Of a DNA stretch of 64,000 nucleotides, positions 27,371 to 36,137 are shown in pieces (the first letter of the stretch is position 1; each line of letters begins with the position of its first letter). The notes under the pieces are model-generated. The model saw only the letters and a list, made by a program, of their open reading frames with translations. It was not told where the DNA came from and ran no database searches. The position numbers and the translations under genes were made by a program. Location: the NCBI GenBank assembly GCA_963662395.1, contig OY759511.1, forward strand, positions 1,674,001 through 1,738,000, given 5' to 3'. This DNA comes from JAPOXR01 sp963662395 (lineage in GTDB: Bacteria; Pseudomonadota; Alphaproteobacteria; Rhodobacterales; Rhodobacteraceae).

Positions 27371-28603
27371 ATGAGTCAGGACATGCAGGCCGGAACCAGA
27401 CCGTCAACACTCGAGCGGTTCCGCGCCATGCGCGAGACCCGCTTCGGTGCCTTCGTGCCCGTTCTTTTTGCCCTGGCGGCGATCTGGATCTATTTCGGGG
27501 TGGCGCTGCCGGCGCTGGATGTCGTGACCGGCGGTGCCGACAGCTTCCGCTCCATCTTTCTCAGCCCCCGGAACATCTACAATCTGTTCATGCAATCGGC
27601 GGTGATCGCCACGCTGGCAGTCGGAATCACCATCGTCCTCCTCCTGGGCGACATCGATCTCTCGGCCGCCGCCACCGCCGGGGTGTGTGCGGCCCTGCTC
27701 GGTGTCCTGGTCCTGGCCGGGGTTCCAGGATGGCTGGCCTGCATCATGGTGATGGGTGTCGGCATCGTGATGGGTGCAGCGCAGGGGCTTCTCGTTGCCT
27801 ATGTCGGCATCCCGTCCTTTGTCGTGACCCTTGCCGGCCTGCTTGGCTACCAGGGACTCATGCAGAAGATTCTTCCAACCGGGAACCTGAACGTGGGCGA
27901 TGCCTTCGTGCGGGGAATCGCGCGGTTGCTGATCCCGGATATGTGGGGGCTGGCCCTGGGGCTGGTCTGCGTGGCTGCCTTTGCCACCATCAATCTGCGC
28001 AAGCAGGCACAACGTCGAAGTCGGGGGCTGGAACTCGATTCTTCCGTTGCCCTCTGGGGTCAGGTCATCGTCTTCGGCGTGCTGGTGATTGCCGTGATCG
28101 TGACCCTCAATGCCTATCGTTCACTTCCGGTGCTGTTGGCCCTGTTGGTCGGATTGACCGCTCTCCTCGGCTGGATCACCACGTCGACACCATTCGGCCG
28201 CTCGCTGTTTGCCGTGGGTGGCAACCCCGAAAGCGCCCGGCGGGTCGGGATGAATGTCAAACGCATCCGCGTCGCCGCATTCGGGATCGTCGGGCTGATG
28301 GCGGCCGTAGGTGGAATATTCGGCGCCTCGCGGTTCGGCTCCGTATCCTACACGGCATTCGCCGGAGGCTCGTTGCTGCTTGAGGCAATCGGCGCGGCAG
28401 TGATCGGCGGCACATCGCTGTTCGGGGGGCGCGGCTCGGTCTGGAATGCAATTCTCGGTGCCCTGGTCATCGGCTCACTCGGCAATGGGCTCGACCTGAC
28501 CGGCGCCAGCGCCGCCGACAAGCTGATGGTGTCAGGGGTAATCCTGCTGGTCGCGGTCGCCATTGATGCCGTGTCGCGCTCCAGCGCCAGGGACGGGGGT
28601 TAG
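27371..28603 (+). CDS. Sugar ABC transporter permease (XylH-like)
   Basis: A 410-residue inner-membrane permease of the BPD_transp_2 family with about ten membrane segments. Family markers are ITIVLLLGDIDLSAAATAGVCA, GIPSFVVTLAGLLGYQGLM, GRSLFAVGGNPESARRVGMNV and GGTSLFGGRGSVWNAILGAL. It forms the channel with the preceding ATPase. Four bases separate the two genes. A long cytoplasmic loop around residues 210-225 is typical of XylH. Confidence 0.9.
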   Translation: MSQDMQAGTRPSTLERFRAMRETRFGAFVPVLFALAAIWIYFGVALPALDVVTGGADSFRSIFLSPRNIYNLFMQSAVIATLAVGITIVLLLGDIDLSAAATAGVCAALLGVLVLAGVPGWLACIMVMGVGIVMGAAQGLLVAYVGIPSFVVTLAGLLGYQGLMQKILPTGNLNVGDAFVRGIARLLIPDMWGLALGLVCVAAFATINLRKQAQRRSRGLELDSSVALWGQVIVFGVLVIAVIVTLNAYRSLPVLLALLVGLTALLGWITTSTPFGRSLFAVGGNPESARRVGMNVKRIRVAAFGIVGLMAAVGGIFGASRFGSVSYTAFAGGSLLLEAIGAAVIGGTSLFGGRGSVWNAILGALVIGSLGNGLDLTGASAADKLMVSGVILLVAVAIDAVSRSSARDGG

Positions 28604-28610
28604 CGGAGCC

Positions 28611-29072
28611 ATGACCACCTGCTGGACCGGCACCGAACGCCTGCTTCTCGATTCAATTCTTGACCAGCTGATCCCCGCCAGTCCGGGCCGGAGCATTCCG
28701 GGAGCCGGCGAGCTGGGAGTCGCGGATTTCATCGCTGGCCAAGTGGCGCTGGATGCCGGCCTTCGGGAGGCGATCGCAACCCTGCTGGATGGCGCGGCAG
28801 GGGCGGGGGGCGAGGTTTCGCCGACACTGGTCAGCGGGCTCGAAGCCGAATACCCGGCGGAATTCCTGGCCCTCCTGACGGTCACCTACAAGGGCTATTA
28901 CAGCCGCCCCGACATGCGGGCCCTGGTCGGGGTGGGATCGCATCCTGTCCATCCTGACGGCTACAGGGTCGCCGCCGAAGCGAGGGAGTTCATCGACGAA
29001 TTGACCGCTCCAGTGCGGCAGCGCGGGGCATGCTACCGTGATCCGGCCAGGCCGGACGGGAATGGTGCGTGA
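28611..29072 (+). CDS. Gluconate 2-dehydrogenase subunit 3-like protein
   Basis: A 153-residue protein resembling subunit 3 of membrane gluconate dehydrogenases (LLLDSILDQLIPASPGRSIPGAGELGVADFI; GYYSRPDMRALVG). In that family it partners a GMC flavoprotein, which is the next gene here and overlaps its stop. The usual twin-arginine signal peptide of subunit 3 is missing, so the pair may be cytoplasmic. It starts 8 bases after the permease stop with a GGAG box. Confidence 0.75.
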   Translation: MTTCWTGTERLLLDSILDQLIPASPGRSIPGAGELGVADFIAGQVALDAGLREAIATLLDGAAGAGGEVSPTLVSGLEAEYPAEFLALLTVTYKGYYSRPDMRALVGVGSHPVHPDGYRVAAEAREFIDELTAPVRQRGACYRDPARPDGNGA

Positions 29073-30691
29073 TGGCAGACGATCCGGTTGACGTGCTGAT
29101 CATCGGCGCCGGGGCATCCGGTGCCGCCCTTGCCTGGTCACTCATGGATTTGCGGGTACGCATGGTCTGCCTCGAGCAGGGCCCGCGCCTTGATGACCGG
29201 GATTTTCCCTCGCACCGGGAGGATTACGAGCTGGCGCGCTATGGCTCGTTTTCCTGCGATCCGAATGTCCGCCGGCTGAAGCAGGATTACCCGATCAACT
29301 CCGACGACAGCTGCATCACGCCGGTCAACTGGAATGGCGTGGGCGGGTCCACGATCAACTTTCTGGGTCACTGGCCGCGGATGAAACCGTCGGATTTCCG
29401 GACCCGCAGCCTTGACGGCGTGGGCGAGGACTGGCCGGTGGACTATCACAGGTTGGCGCCCTTCTACGACATGAATGACCACAATATCGGCGCCTCCGGA
29501 CTTGCGGGCAACCCGGCCTATCCCGACTACACGCCGCCACTGCCGCCGATCCCGATCGGCAGGCTGGGGCAGACCCTGGCCGGCGGATTCAACAGGCTGG
29601 GCTGGCATTGGTGGCCATCCGATGTGGCAATTCTCAGCCGGGATTACGACGGCAGGCAGAAATGCGTGAATGCGGGAACCTGCGATCTGGGCTGCGCCGC
29701 CGGGGCGAAGGGCGGCGCCAACTTCACCTACTGGCCAATCCTCGAGAGGGCCGGTGTCGAGCTGCGCACCCATTGCCGGGTGCGCGAGGTCCTCGTTGAT
29801 GACTCGACCGGCCGGGCATCCGGCGTTCTCTATCATGGCCCGGACGGGAAGGTGCACGAGCAGCGGGCCGAGCTGGTTGTTCTTGCCTGCAACGGCATCG
29901 GCACACCGCGCCTCTTGCTGAATTCCGCCTCCAGGCAGTTTCCCGATGGCCTTGCCAACCGGTCCGGCCTGGTCGGCAGGAACCTGATGTTCCACCCGTT
30001 GACCGGCGTGTCGGGCGTATTCGACGAGCCGATGAAGGGGCATGAAGGGCCGATGGCCTGCTCGATACTCAGCCAGGAATTCTACGAGTCGGACTCCTCT
30101 CGCGGCTTCGTGCGTGGCTATGGTTTGCACTCGGGCCGGTCGACGACACCGATGACCTACGCGCTTGGCGGCTACGGCGTTGACAACCCGATTCCCTGGG
30201 GCTCCAGGCACCGGGAGATCATGGATGATGTCTATCCCTGTCTTGCCGGGCTGACCATCGTCAGCGAGGATCTTCCCGAGGAGCACAACACGGTCACGCT
30301 GGATCCCGAATTGACCGACAGCGATGGCATCCCGGCCCCGAAGATCACCTACCGGCTGGGCGAGAACACGCGCAGGATGCTCCGGCATGGCGAGGCACGG
30401 GCCGAGGAGGTGCTGCTGGCGGCAGGGGCCAGGCGGGTGCTGAAGGGTGCCGACGACAAGGTCTGGTGGCGAGCCGGCTGGCACCAGATGGGGACCTGCC
30501 GGATGGGAGACGATCCCGACAAATCGGTGGTCAATGCCTGGGGGCAATGCCATGACGTGAAGAATCTCTTCATCGTCGACGGTTCGATCTTCGTGACGTC
30601 CGGTGCGGTCAACCCGACATCGACCATACAGGCCCTGGCCCTTTATGTCGGCGAGAGCATCAAGACCAATATCGAGACATTGTTTGATTGA
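29072..30691 (+). CDS. GMC family FAD-dependent oxidoreductase
   Basis: A 539-residue GMC flavoprotein. The FAD fold VLIIGAGASGAALAWSLMD opens the protein. The middle has NWNGVGGSTINFLGHWPRM. The C-terminus has WHQMGTCRMG, with the catalytic His, and SGAVNPTSTIQALAL, with the conserved Asn. It probably oxidises a sugar or polyol to a lactone or keto sugar together with the preceding small subunit. ATG at 29072 shares bases with the upstream stop (TGATG); a GTG one codon earlier is the alternative. Confidence 0.88.
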   Translation: MADDPVDVLIIGAGASGAALAWSLMDLRVRMVCLEQGPRLDDRDFPSHREDYELARYGSFSCDPNVRRLKQDYPINSDDSCITPVNWNGVGGSTINFLGHWPRMKPSDFRTRSLDGVGEDWPVDYHRLAPFYDMNDHNIGASGLAGNPAYPDYTPPLPPIPIGRLGQTLAGGFNRLGWHWWPSDVAILSRDYDGRQKCVNAGTCDLGCAAGAKGGANFTYWPILERAGVELRTHCRVREVLVDDSTGRASGVLYHGPDGKVHEQRAELVVLACNGIGTPRLLLNSASRQFPDGLANRSGLVGRNLMFHPLTGVSGVFDEPMKGHEGPMACSILSQEFYESDSSRGFVRGYGLHSGRSTTPMTYALGGYGVDNPIPWGSRHREIMDDVYPCLAGLTIVSEDLPEEHNTVTLDPELTDSDGIPAPKITYRLGENTRRMLRHGEARAEEVLLAAGARRVLKGADDKVWWRAGWHQMGTCRMGDDPDKSVVNAWGQCHDVKNLFIVDGSIFVTSGAVNPTSTIQALALYVGESIKTNIETLFD

Positions 30692-30862
30692 GGCTGCCAT
30701 GGACACTCAAACCGGGAAACATTTGTGCATTGCCTGGAATGGCGGGCCGCACATGAGTGCCGAAGCCCATCAGGCAAGCATGGGCCGGGAGCCCGGGATG
30801 GCCGTGCCGGGGAGGCTTGCCAGCCAATCCGGACGCCGTGCGGCAAGCCAGGGAGGCGCCCG

Positions 30863-32032
30863 ATGAAGATCACCGGCGTCCGGAGCCATGTCCTGTCCTA
30901 CGACCTGCAGGAAGAGCTGGGATATTCGCAGCAATTCTACGCCAGGCGCACCGCGCATCTCGTCGAGGTGATGACCGATGAAGGCATCACCGGCTGGGGC
31001 GAGTGTTTCGGGCCGGGCAATATCGCCCTGGCCAACAGAACCATCGTCGAGAAGGTCATCCAGCCGATGATACTCGGCGACGACCCGCTGGACCGGGATG
31101 TCATCTGGCACAATGTCTACAATCTCCTGCGCGATCACGGGCAGAAGGGGATGCCGGTCCAGGCCCTGTCGGGCGTCGATATCGCCATGTGGGACATTGC
31201 CGGCAAGGTGGCCGGCCTGCCGGTGCACAAGCTGATCGGCGGCGCCCATCGGAACCAGGTCAGGGCCTATGGATATGGCATGATGCTGAAGCGCGAGAGT
31301 CTTGCCGATCACCTGGCCCGGTTTGCCGATGAAGCATCGGCAATCCGCGACATGGGTTTTGCCGCGGTCAAGATGAAGGTCGGGCTGGGGCCGGCGGAAG
31401 ACATCAGGCTGGCCACCGCCGTGCGCCGGGGTGTCGGTGACGGGTTTCCGTTCATGGTCGATGCCAATCACTGCTACACCACCCCGGACGCGTTCCATGT
31501 CGGACGCGCTCTCGAGGAGCTGGACAGCTACTGGTTCGAGGAGCCGCTGGCGCCGGAGGATCTTGACGGCTACCGGGAATTGCGGGCCGGGCTCAGGGTC
31601 AACATCTCCGGCGGCGAAGCCGAATTTGCCCGCTGGGGGTGGCGCCGTCTCCTCGAGAATCGCTGTCTTGACATTGCCCAGCCCGAGCCATGCGGCCTGG
31701 GCGGCATTACCGAGTATTTGCGGGTCCTTGCCCTTTGCCACGCCCATTTCACGCCGGTGGTCAATCATGTCTGGGGCTCGGCGGTCTCGGTGGCGGCCAA
31801 TCTGCAATTGCTGGCGGCCATGCCGGCGATGCCGGGGGGGCTGTTCCCCTGGGAGCCGATGCTGGAGTTTGACACCACCGACAACAGGTTCCGCGATGAT
31901 CTCCTGGTCGAACCGCTGGACATCCAGGGCCAGGTCAGGCGGAATGGCGGCATGGTCAATGTCCCCGATGGTCCCGGTCTCGGGATCGAGCCGGACCGGG
32001 ACTTCATTGCCGGATTTGAAATTGACGCCTGA
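30863..32032 (+). CDS. Mandelate racemase/muconate lactonizing enzyme family protein (sugar-acid dehydratase-like)
   Basis: A 389-residue enolase-superfamily enzyme. The Lys-x-Lys motif is in AAVKMKVGLGP. Metal ligands are the Asp of MVDANH, the Glu of YWFEEPLAPED and the Glu of NISGGE. The general-base histidine fits VVNHVWGSAV. These residues match the mandelate racemase subgroup, most members of which dehydrate sugar acids. Following a sugar transporter and a GMC oxidase, it likely takes the aldonic acid formed upstream. The strong GGGAGG box decides the start at 30863. Confidence 0.85.
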   Translation: MKITGVRSHVLSYDLQEELGYSQQFYARRTAHLVEVMTDEGITGWGECFGPGNIALANRTIVEKVIQPMILGDDPLDRDVIWHNVYNLLRDHGQKGMPVQALSGVDIAMWDIAGKVAGLPVHKLIGGAHRNQVRAYGYGMMLKRESLADHLARFADEASAIRDMGFAAVKMKVGLGPAEDIRLATAVRRGVGDGFPFMVDANHCYTTPDAFHVGRALEELDSYWFEEPLAPEDLDGYRELRAGLRVNISGGEAEFARWGWRRLLENRCLDIAQPEPCGLGGITEYLRVLALCHAHFTPVVNHVWGSAVSVAANLQLLAAMPAMPGGLFPWEPMLEFDTTDNRFRDDLLVEPLDIQGQVRRNGGMVNVPDGPGLGIEPDRDFIAGFEIDA

Positions 32033-32055
32033 CCGGCGTCGGACCGCGGTCTCGT

Positions 32056-32970
32056 TCAGCCACCCATCTCGACGATCAACGCCCCGGCGGCGATCAGCAC
32101 GATGAGCAGGGAGCGGACGAGGCCGACCGACTCCTTCAGGAACAGCCAGCCGATGATGGCGGCAAAGACGGTCGAGGTCTCGCGAAGAACCGCCGCCTGG
32201 CCCACCTGGTCAAGCCTGGTGGCCAACATGATCGAGCCGAAGCTGAGGACGGCAATCACCCCACCAATGATGCCGTGCGGAAGCAGCCGCCACAGGATTC
32301 GGGGCTTCGGCAACCCTCGCCTCGCGAGCACCACCGCCGCCGGCATGAAGAACCCGTCAACGAAGAACAGCCAGGCCAGGAACGTGAAGGGGTTCGCGGT
32401 TGCCCGCACACCATAGGCATCGATCGTGGTGTAGCCTGCCACTGCAAAACCGGTAACCGCCGCCAGGAACAGCGCCAGCGCCAGCTTGTCCCTGCGGTAG
32501 CTGATCCGGAAGAGATTGAAGATGGCCAGGCCGAAGATCCCGGCCACCAGCGTAAACACTCCTGCCCACTGAACAGGGCTGAACACTTCCCCGAATACCA
32601 GCCCTGCAACCAGCACCGTGATCAGCGGGCCGGTGCCCCGCACCACCGGATAGACCACGGTGAAGGCACCAAAGGAAAACGCGGTCGCCATCAGCAACTT
32701 GTAGACCGTATGCACCAGGAAGGCGGCAGCCAGCACCGGCCAGACATGCGGCTCCGGCCACGGCACCACGAACAGCGCGAACGGCGCCGCCATGACCCCG
32801 TAGCAGAAATCGATCGAGGCGCGGGATGTCCACGGGTCGAACCTTCCCTTCTGCATGGCGGCGACCGATGCATGCAGAGCGGCGGCAAAAATGGCCAGGA
32901 AGACGGCAAGGCTTCGCCCCTGGTCGGTTCCGGTCAACGAAACGACCCATTCTCCCAGCTGGTCGACCAT
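32056..32970 (-). CDS. EamA/DMT family transporter
   Basis: A 304-residue inner-membrane protein with ten predicted membrane segments in two EamA repeats (LAVFLAIFAAALHASVAAMQKG; TVVYPVVRGTGPLITVLVAGLVFGEV; AAVLRETSTVFAAIIGWLFLKESVG). The drug/metabolite transporter superfamily exports amino acids, metabolites or drugs; the cargo here is unknown. It lies downstream of ftsY on the same strand, 79 bases away across a hairpin. Confidence 0.88.
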   Translation of the reverse strand: MVDQLGEWVVSLTGTDQGRSLAVFLAIFAAALHASVAAMQKGRFDPWTSRASIDFCYGVMAAPFALFVVPWPEPHVWPVLAAAFLVHTVYKLLMATAFSFGAFTVVYPVVRGTGPLITVLVAGLVFGEVFSPVQWAGVFTLVAGIFGLAIFNLFRISYRRDKLALALFLAAVTGFAVAGYTTIDAYGVRATANPFTFLAWLFFVDGFFMPAAVVLARRGLPKPRILWRLLPHGIIGGVIAVLSFGSIMLATRLDQVGQAAVLRETSTVFAAIIGWLFLKESVGLVRSLLIVLIAAGALIVEMGG

Positions 32971-32987
32971 GGTGCTGCTGCCTCAGC

Positions 32988-33016
32988 GATTGCCGGGGCT
33001 GGCAGCCTCGGCAATC
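32988..33016 (-). terminator. Hairpin downstream of ftsY
   Basis: A 13-bp stem (GATTGCCGGGGCT pairing with AGCCTCGGCAATC, one mismatch) with a GGC loop lies between the ftsY stop and the EamA start. It lacks a T-run on the minus strand. It could attenuate readthrough into the transporter gene. Confidence 0.4.
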
Positions 33017-33049
33017 CGGGAGTCGAGGGCCACGATTCAGCCTCGCCGG

Positions 33050-34087
33050 TCAGCCACTGCCGGTGAGGGCCCTGGCAAATTCATCCGGATCGAATGGCGA
33101 CAGATCGTCTATTTTCTCGCCGACGCCGATTGCATGTATCGGCAGCCCGAAACGGGATGCCAGCGCCGCCAGGATTCCACCTTTCGCGGTCCCGTCAAGC
33201 TTGGTCATGATCAGTCCGGAAATCTCGGCAATCTCGCGGAATGCCTCGACCTGCGACACCGCGTTCTGACCGGTGGTGGCATCAAGAATGAGGAGCGTGT
33301 TGTGCGGTGCCTTCTCGTTATGCCGCTTCAGTACCCGGACGATCTTGGCCAGCTCCTCCATCAAGTCCTTCCGGTTCTGCAGCCTCCCTGCCGTGTCAAC
33401 CAGCATGATATCCGTTCCGTCCTGGCCGGCGGTCTCCATCGCCTTGTAGGAAAGTGCGGCCGGGTCGGTCCCCGCGGCCGCCTTCAGTACCGGGACCCCG
33501 GCTCGCTTGCCCCAGATCTCCAGCTGTTCGACGGCGGCGGCGCGAAAGGTATCGCCGGCCACGATGGTCACTTTCTTTCCCGCATCGGCAAACTGGCTGG
33601 CCAGCTTGCCGATGGTGGTGGTCTTGCCCGAGCCATTGACGCCGACGATGAGGATAACCTGGAGACCATCGGCATAGAGGGGAATCGGCCGGGCAACCGG
33701 CTCCAGGATGCCGGCGATTTCCGTGGCCAGCAGTCTCTTGATTCCGTCTGCCGTGACCCGCTGACCGAATTTCTGCTCGGCGACCCTGGTGGTTACCCGA
33801 CTGGCGAGGTCGACGCCCATATCCGATGCAACCAGCAGATCCTCCAGATCCTCCAGCATCTCATCATCAAGGCGCCGACCCGACACCAGCGCCCCGGCTC
33901 CGACCGTCTCGGCAATCCGCCCGATCAGCCCTGCCGACTCCTCGCCGGCGGCTTCCCGGCTCCCGTCATCGTCCCGTGATTCATCCTCTTCGTCGTCACC
34001 GGTGCCGGCGACGATCTCGTCGATCCCGGCATCGAGGCGCGAGGATGAGCGAAACAACCGGTCCTGCAGCTTGCGAAAGAAAGACAT
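33050..34087 (-). CDS. ftsY: Signal recognition particle receptor FtsY
   Basis: A 345-residue SRP-GTPase that docks ribosome-nascent-chain complexes at the inner membrane. An acidic A-domain (residues about 20-50, rich in Asp and Glu) is followed by the N and G domains: GVNGSGKTTTIGKLA (G1), VAGDTFRAAAVEQLEIW, DTAGR (G3) and TKLDGTAKGG (G4). Start at 34087 (MSFFRKL) is the usual FtsY start; an in-frame ATG eight codons upstream is less likely. Chromosomal housekeeping gene. Confidence 0.95.
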   Translation of the reverse strand: MSFFRKLQDRLFRSSSRLDAGIDEIVAGTGDDEEDESRDDDGSREAAGEESAGLIGRIAETVGAGALVSGRRLDDEMLEDLEDLLVASDMGVDLASRVTTRVAEQKFGQRVTADGIKRLLATEIAGILEPVARPIPLYADGLQVILIVGVNGSGKTTTIGKLASQFADAGKKVTIVAGDTFRAAAVEQLEIWGKRAGVPVLKAAAGTDPAALSYKAMETAGQDGTDIMLVDTAGRLQNRKDLMEELAKIVRVLKRHNEKAPHNTLLILDATTGQNAVSQVEAFREIAEISGLIMTKLDGTAKGGILAALASRFGLPIHAIGVGEKIDDLSPFDPDEFARALTGSG

Positions 34088-34176
34088 GTCGTCAGCCCGG
34101 AGTGCCGGCAACCACCCGCCACGCCGGCGGGCGTCGCGTCGCCGCGATGACAGGGGGTTGTCGGCCGGAATTCATG

Positions 34177-35889
34177 TCATCCGGGCTTCTTGTCGATATC
34201 CGCCGGGAAATGCCTGATCGTCAGCCGGATGGCATTCGGTGCCGCCTGGCCCAGCCCGCAGATGGACGCATCCTCCATGGCTTCGCACAACTCACCGAGC
34301 AGGCCGGTATCCCATTCACTGGCCGACATCAGCTTGACCGCCTTCTCGCAACCCACGCGGCAGGGGGTGCATTGTCCACAACTTTCATCCTCGAAAAAAC
34401 GGAGCATGTTCAATGCCGCCGCCCGGGCGCTGTCCCGATGCGAGAGAATGACAACCGCCGCCGAGCCGATGAAGCTGCCATGCGGCTGCAACGTATCAAA
34501 ATCCATGGGAACGTCATCCAGCGTCGCCGGCAACAGGCCCGATGACGGACCGCCGGGCTGGTAGGCCATGAAACGGTGCCCCTCCGCCATTCCTCCTGCC
34601 GCCTCGATGATGTCGGCAATGGTCGACCCGGCCGGGAGAAGATGGATGCCCGGGCAGGCAACACGCCCGGATACCGAGTAGTTTCGCAATCCGGTTCGGC
34701 CATTTCTGCTGACCGATGTGAAGATCTCCGAGCCTTCACGGCAGATGCGGGCAACCCAGTACAGGGTCTCCACGTTGTGCACCAGGGTCGGCCGGCCGAA
34801 GATGCCGATCTGGGCAACGAATGGAGGCCGATGCCGCGGCAATCCCCGCTTGCCCTCGATGCTCTCGATCATGGCGCTTTCTTCGCCGCAGATATAGGCG
34901 CCGGCACCCCGCCTCACCACGACATGCCCGACCTCGATAATTCCGGCCTCCTCGAGCCTTGCGATTTCCAGCAGCAGGACTGACCGGGCGGCCGGATATT
35001 CGTCACGAAGGTAGATGTATACCGTCTCGGCCTCGACTGCCCAGGCCGCGATCAGCATGCCCTCGAGGAAATGATGCGGATGGTGTTCCAGGAAATACCG
35101 GTCCTTGAAGGTGCCGGGCTCGCCCTCGTCGGCATTGACCGCCATCAGCCGCGGTGCGGGCTCGGCCCGGACGAAGGACCATTTGCGGCCAGTCGGGAAG
35201 CCGGCACCGCCGAGTCCCCGCAACCCGGCATCCAGGATCAACTGCTGAATCTCGTCGCGGGACGAGTTGCCGTTGCGAAGGGAATCAAGGGTCCTGTATC
35301 CACCTTCGGCACGATAGGCATCCAGTGACGGTGCGTCGGGGATTTCCGGGTGGAAGTCACCTGACTCGACTACTGCCAGTGCCTGGTCCACCGTGGCATG
35401 ATCCACGTGCCGATGCCCAACCTCCAGGACCGGCGCCGTATCGCACCTGCCCATGCAGGGAGCCCGGACAATTCGGACGTTGCCGGGATCGACCCCATCC
35501 CTCAGCGACGTCATCAACTCCTGCGCCCCGGCCAATTCGCAGGACAGGGAATCACAGACCCGGATCGTGACCGGCGGCGGCGGAGTCTCATCCTCCTTCA
35601 CCACGTCGAAATGCGCATAGAAGGTGGCAACCTCGTAGACTTCTGCCTGCGACAGTCTCATCTCCTCGGCCAATGCCCGAAGATGTGCCGCCGAAATGAA
35701 GCCGAATTCATCCTGCACGAGATGCAGGAATTCGATGAGCAGATCCCGCCGTCGTGGCCGCATGCCGAGCAACTGGCGGACCGTTTCCAGCGCCGACTCG
35801 TCAACCTGTCGGCCCTTCGGGGTTCTGCGGCCCTTGCCCCGGCCGGATTTCCAGATCCCCTTCAGCTCCTGATTTGCCTTGTCGGACAT
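34177..35889 (-). CDS. NuoE-NuoF fusion, NAD-dependent formate dehydrogenase beta subunit-like
   Basis: A 570-residue fusion of a NuoE-like [2Fe-2S] domain (residues about 45-185; cysteines in CDSLSC and CMGRCD) with a NuoF-like domain (residues about 200-565). The NuoF part has the FMN/NADH site GLRGLGGAGFPTGRKW, NADEGEPGTFKDR, GAGAYICGEESAMIES, and the 4Fe-4S cysteines of SCGQCTPCRVGCEK and ASICGLG. This arrangement is that of FdsB/Fdh1B, which passes electrons from formate oxidation to NAD. No molybdopterin alpha subunit (FdsA) or FdsC/FdsD lies beside it, so it may belong to a remote fds locus or another hydrogenase-like complex. Confidence 0.82.
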   Translation of the reverse strand: MSDKANQELKGIWKSGRGKGRRTPKGRQVDESALETVRQLLGMRPRRRDLLIEFLHLVQDEFGFISAAHLRALAEEMRLSQAEVYEVATFYAHFDVVKEDETPPPPVTIRVCDSLSCELAGAQELMTSLRDGVDPGNVRIVRAPCMGRCDTAPVLEVGHRHVDHATVDQALAVVESGDFHPEIPDAPSLDAYRAEGGYRTLDSLRNGNSSRDEIQQLILDAGLRGLGGAGFPTGRKWSFVRAEPAPRLMAVNADEGEPGTFKDRYFLEHHPHHFLEGMLIAAWAVEAETVYIYLRDEYPAARSVLLLEIARLEEAGIIEVGHVVVRRGAGAYICGEESAMIESIEGKRGLPRHRPPFVAQIGIFGRPTLVHNVETLYWVARICREGSEIFTSVSRNGRTGLRNYSVSGRVACPGIHLLPAGSTIADIIEAAGGMAEGHRFMAYQPGGPSSGLLPATLDDVPMDFDTLQPHGSFIGSAAVVILSHRDSARAAALNMLRFFEDESCGQCTPCRVGCEKAVKLMSASEWDTGLLGELCEAMEDASICGLGQAAPNAIRLTIRHFPADIDKKPG

Positions 35890-36137
35890 GCACCCTCCAT
35901 GCTCAACGGTCGCCGATACCTAAACTCACCCCCGAAAACAACAACCGGTCATTCCCGGCACCGCATGTCTGCAGGCACCCCGGCGCAGCCCTGCCGTGCT
36001 CCGGGAGCCGACAGCCCGGCGAATGGTGATGGCAAGAACGGAATTGCCGGCCGGCAGAATGGAATCCGTACGCACAGGCCAACTCCCGGCCAGGACCACC
36101 GGTTGTCAGCCATTCTGCTCTCGAAGCGAGGCCAGCG

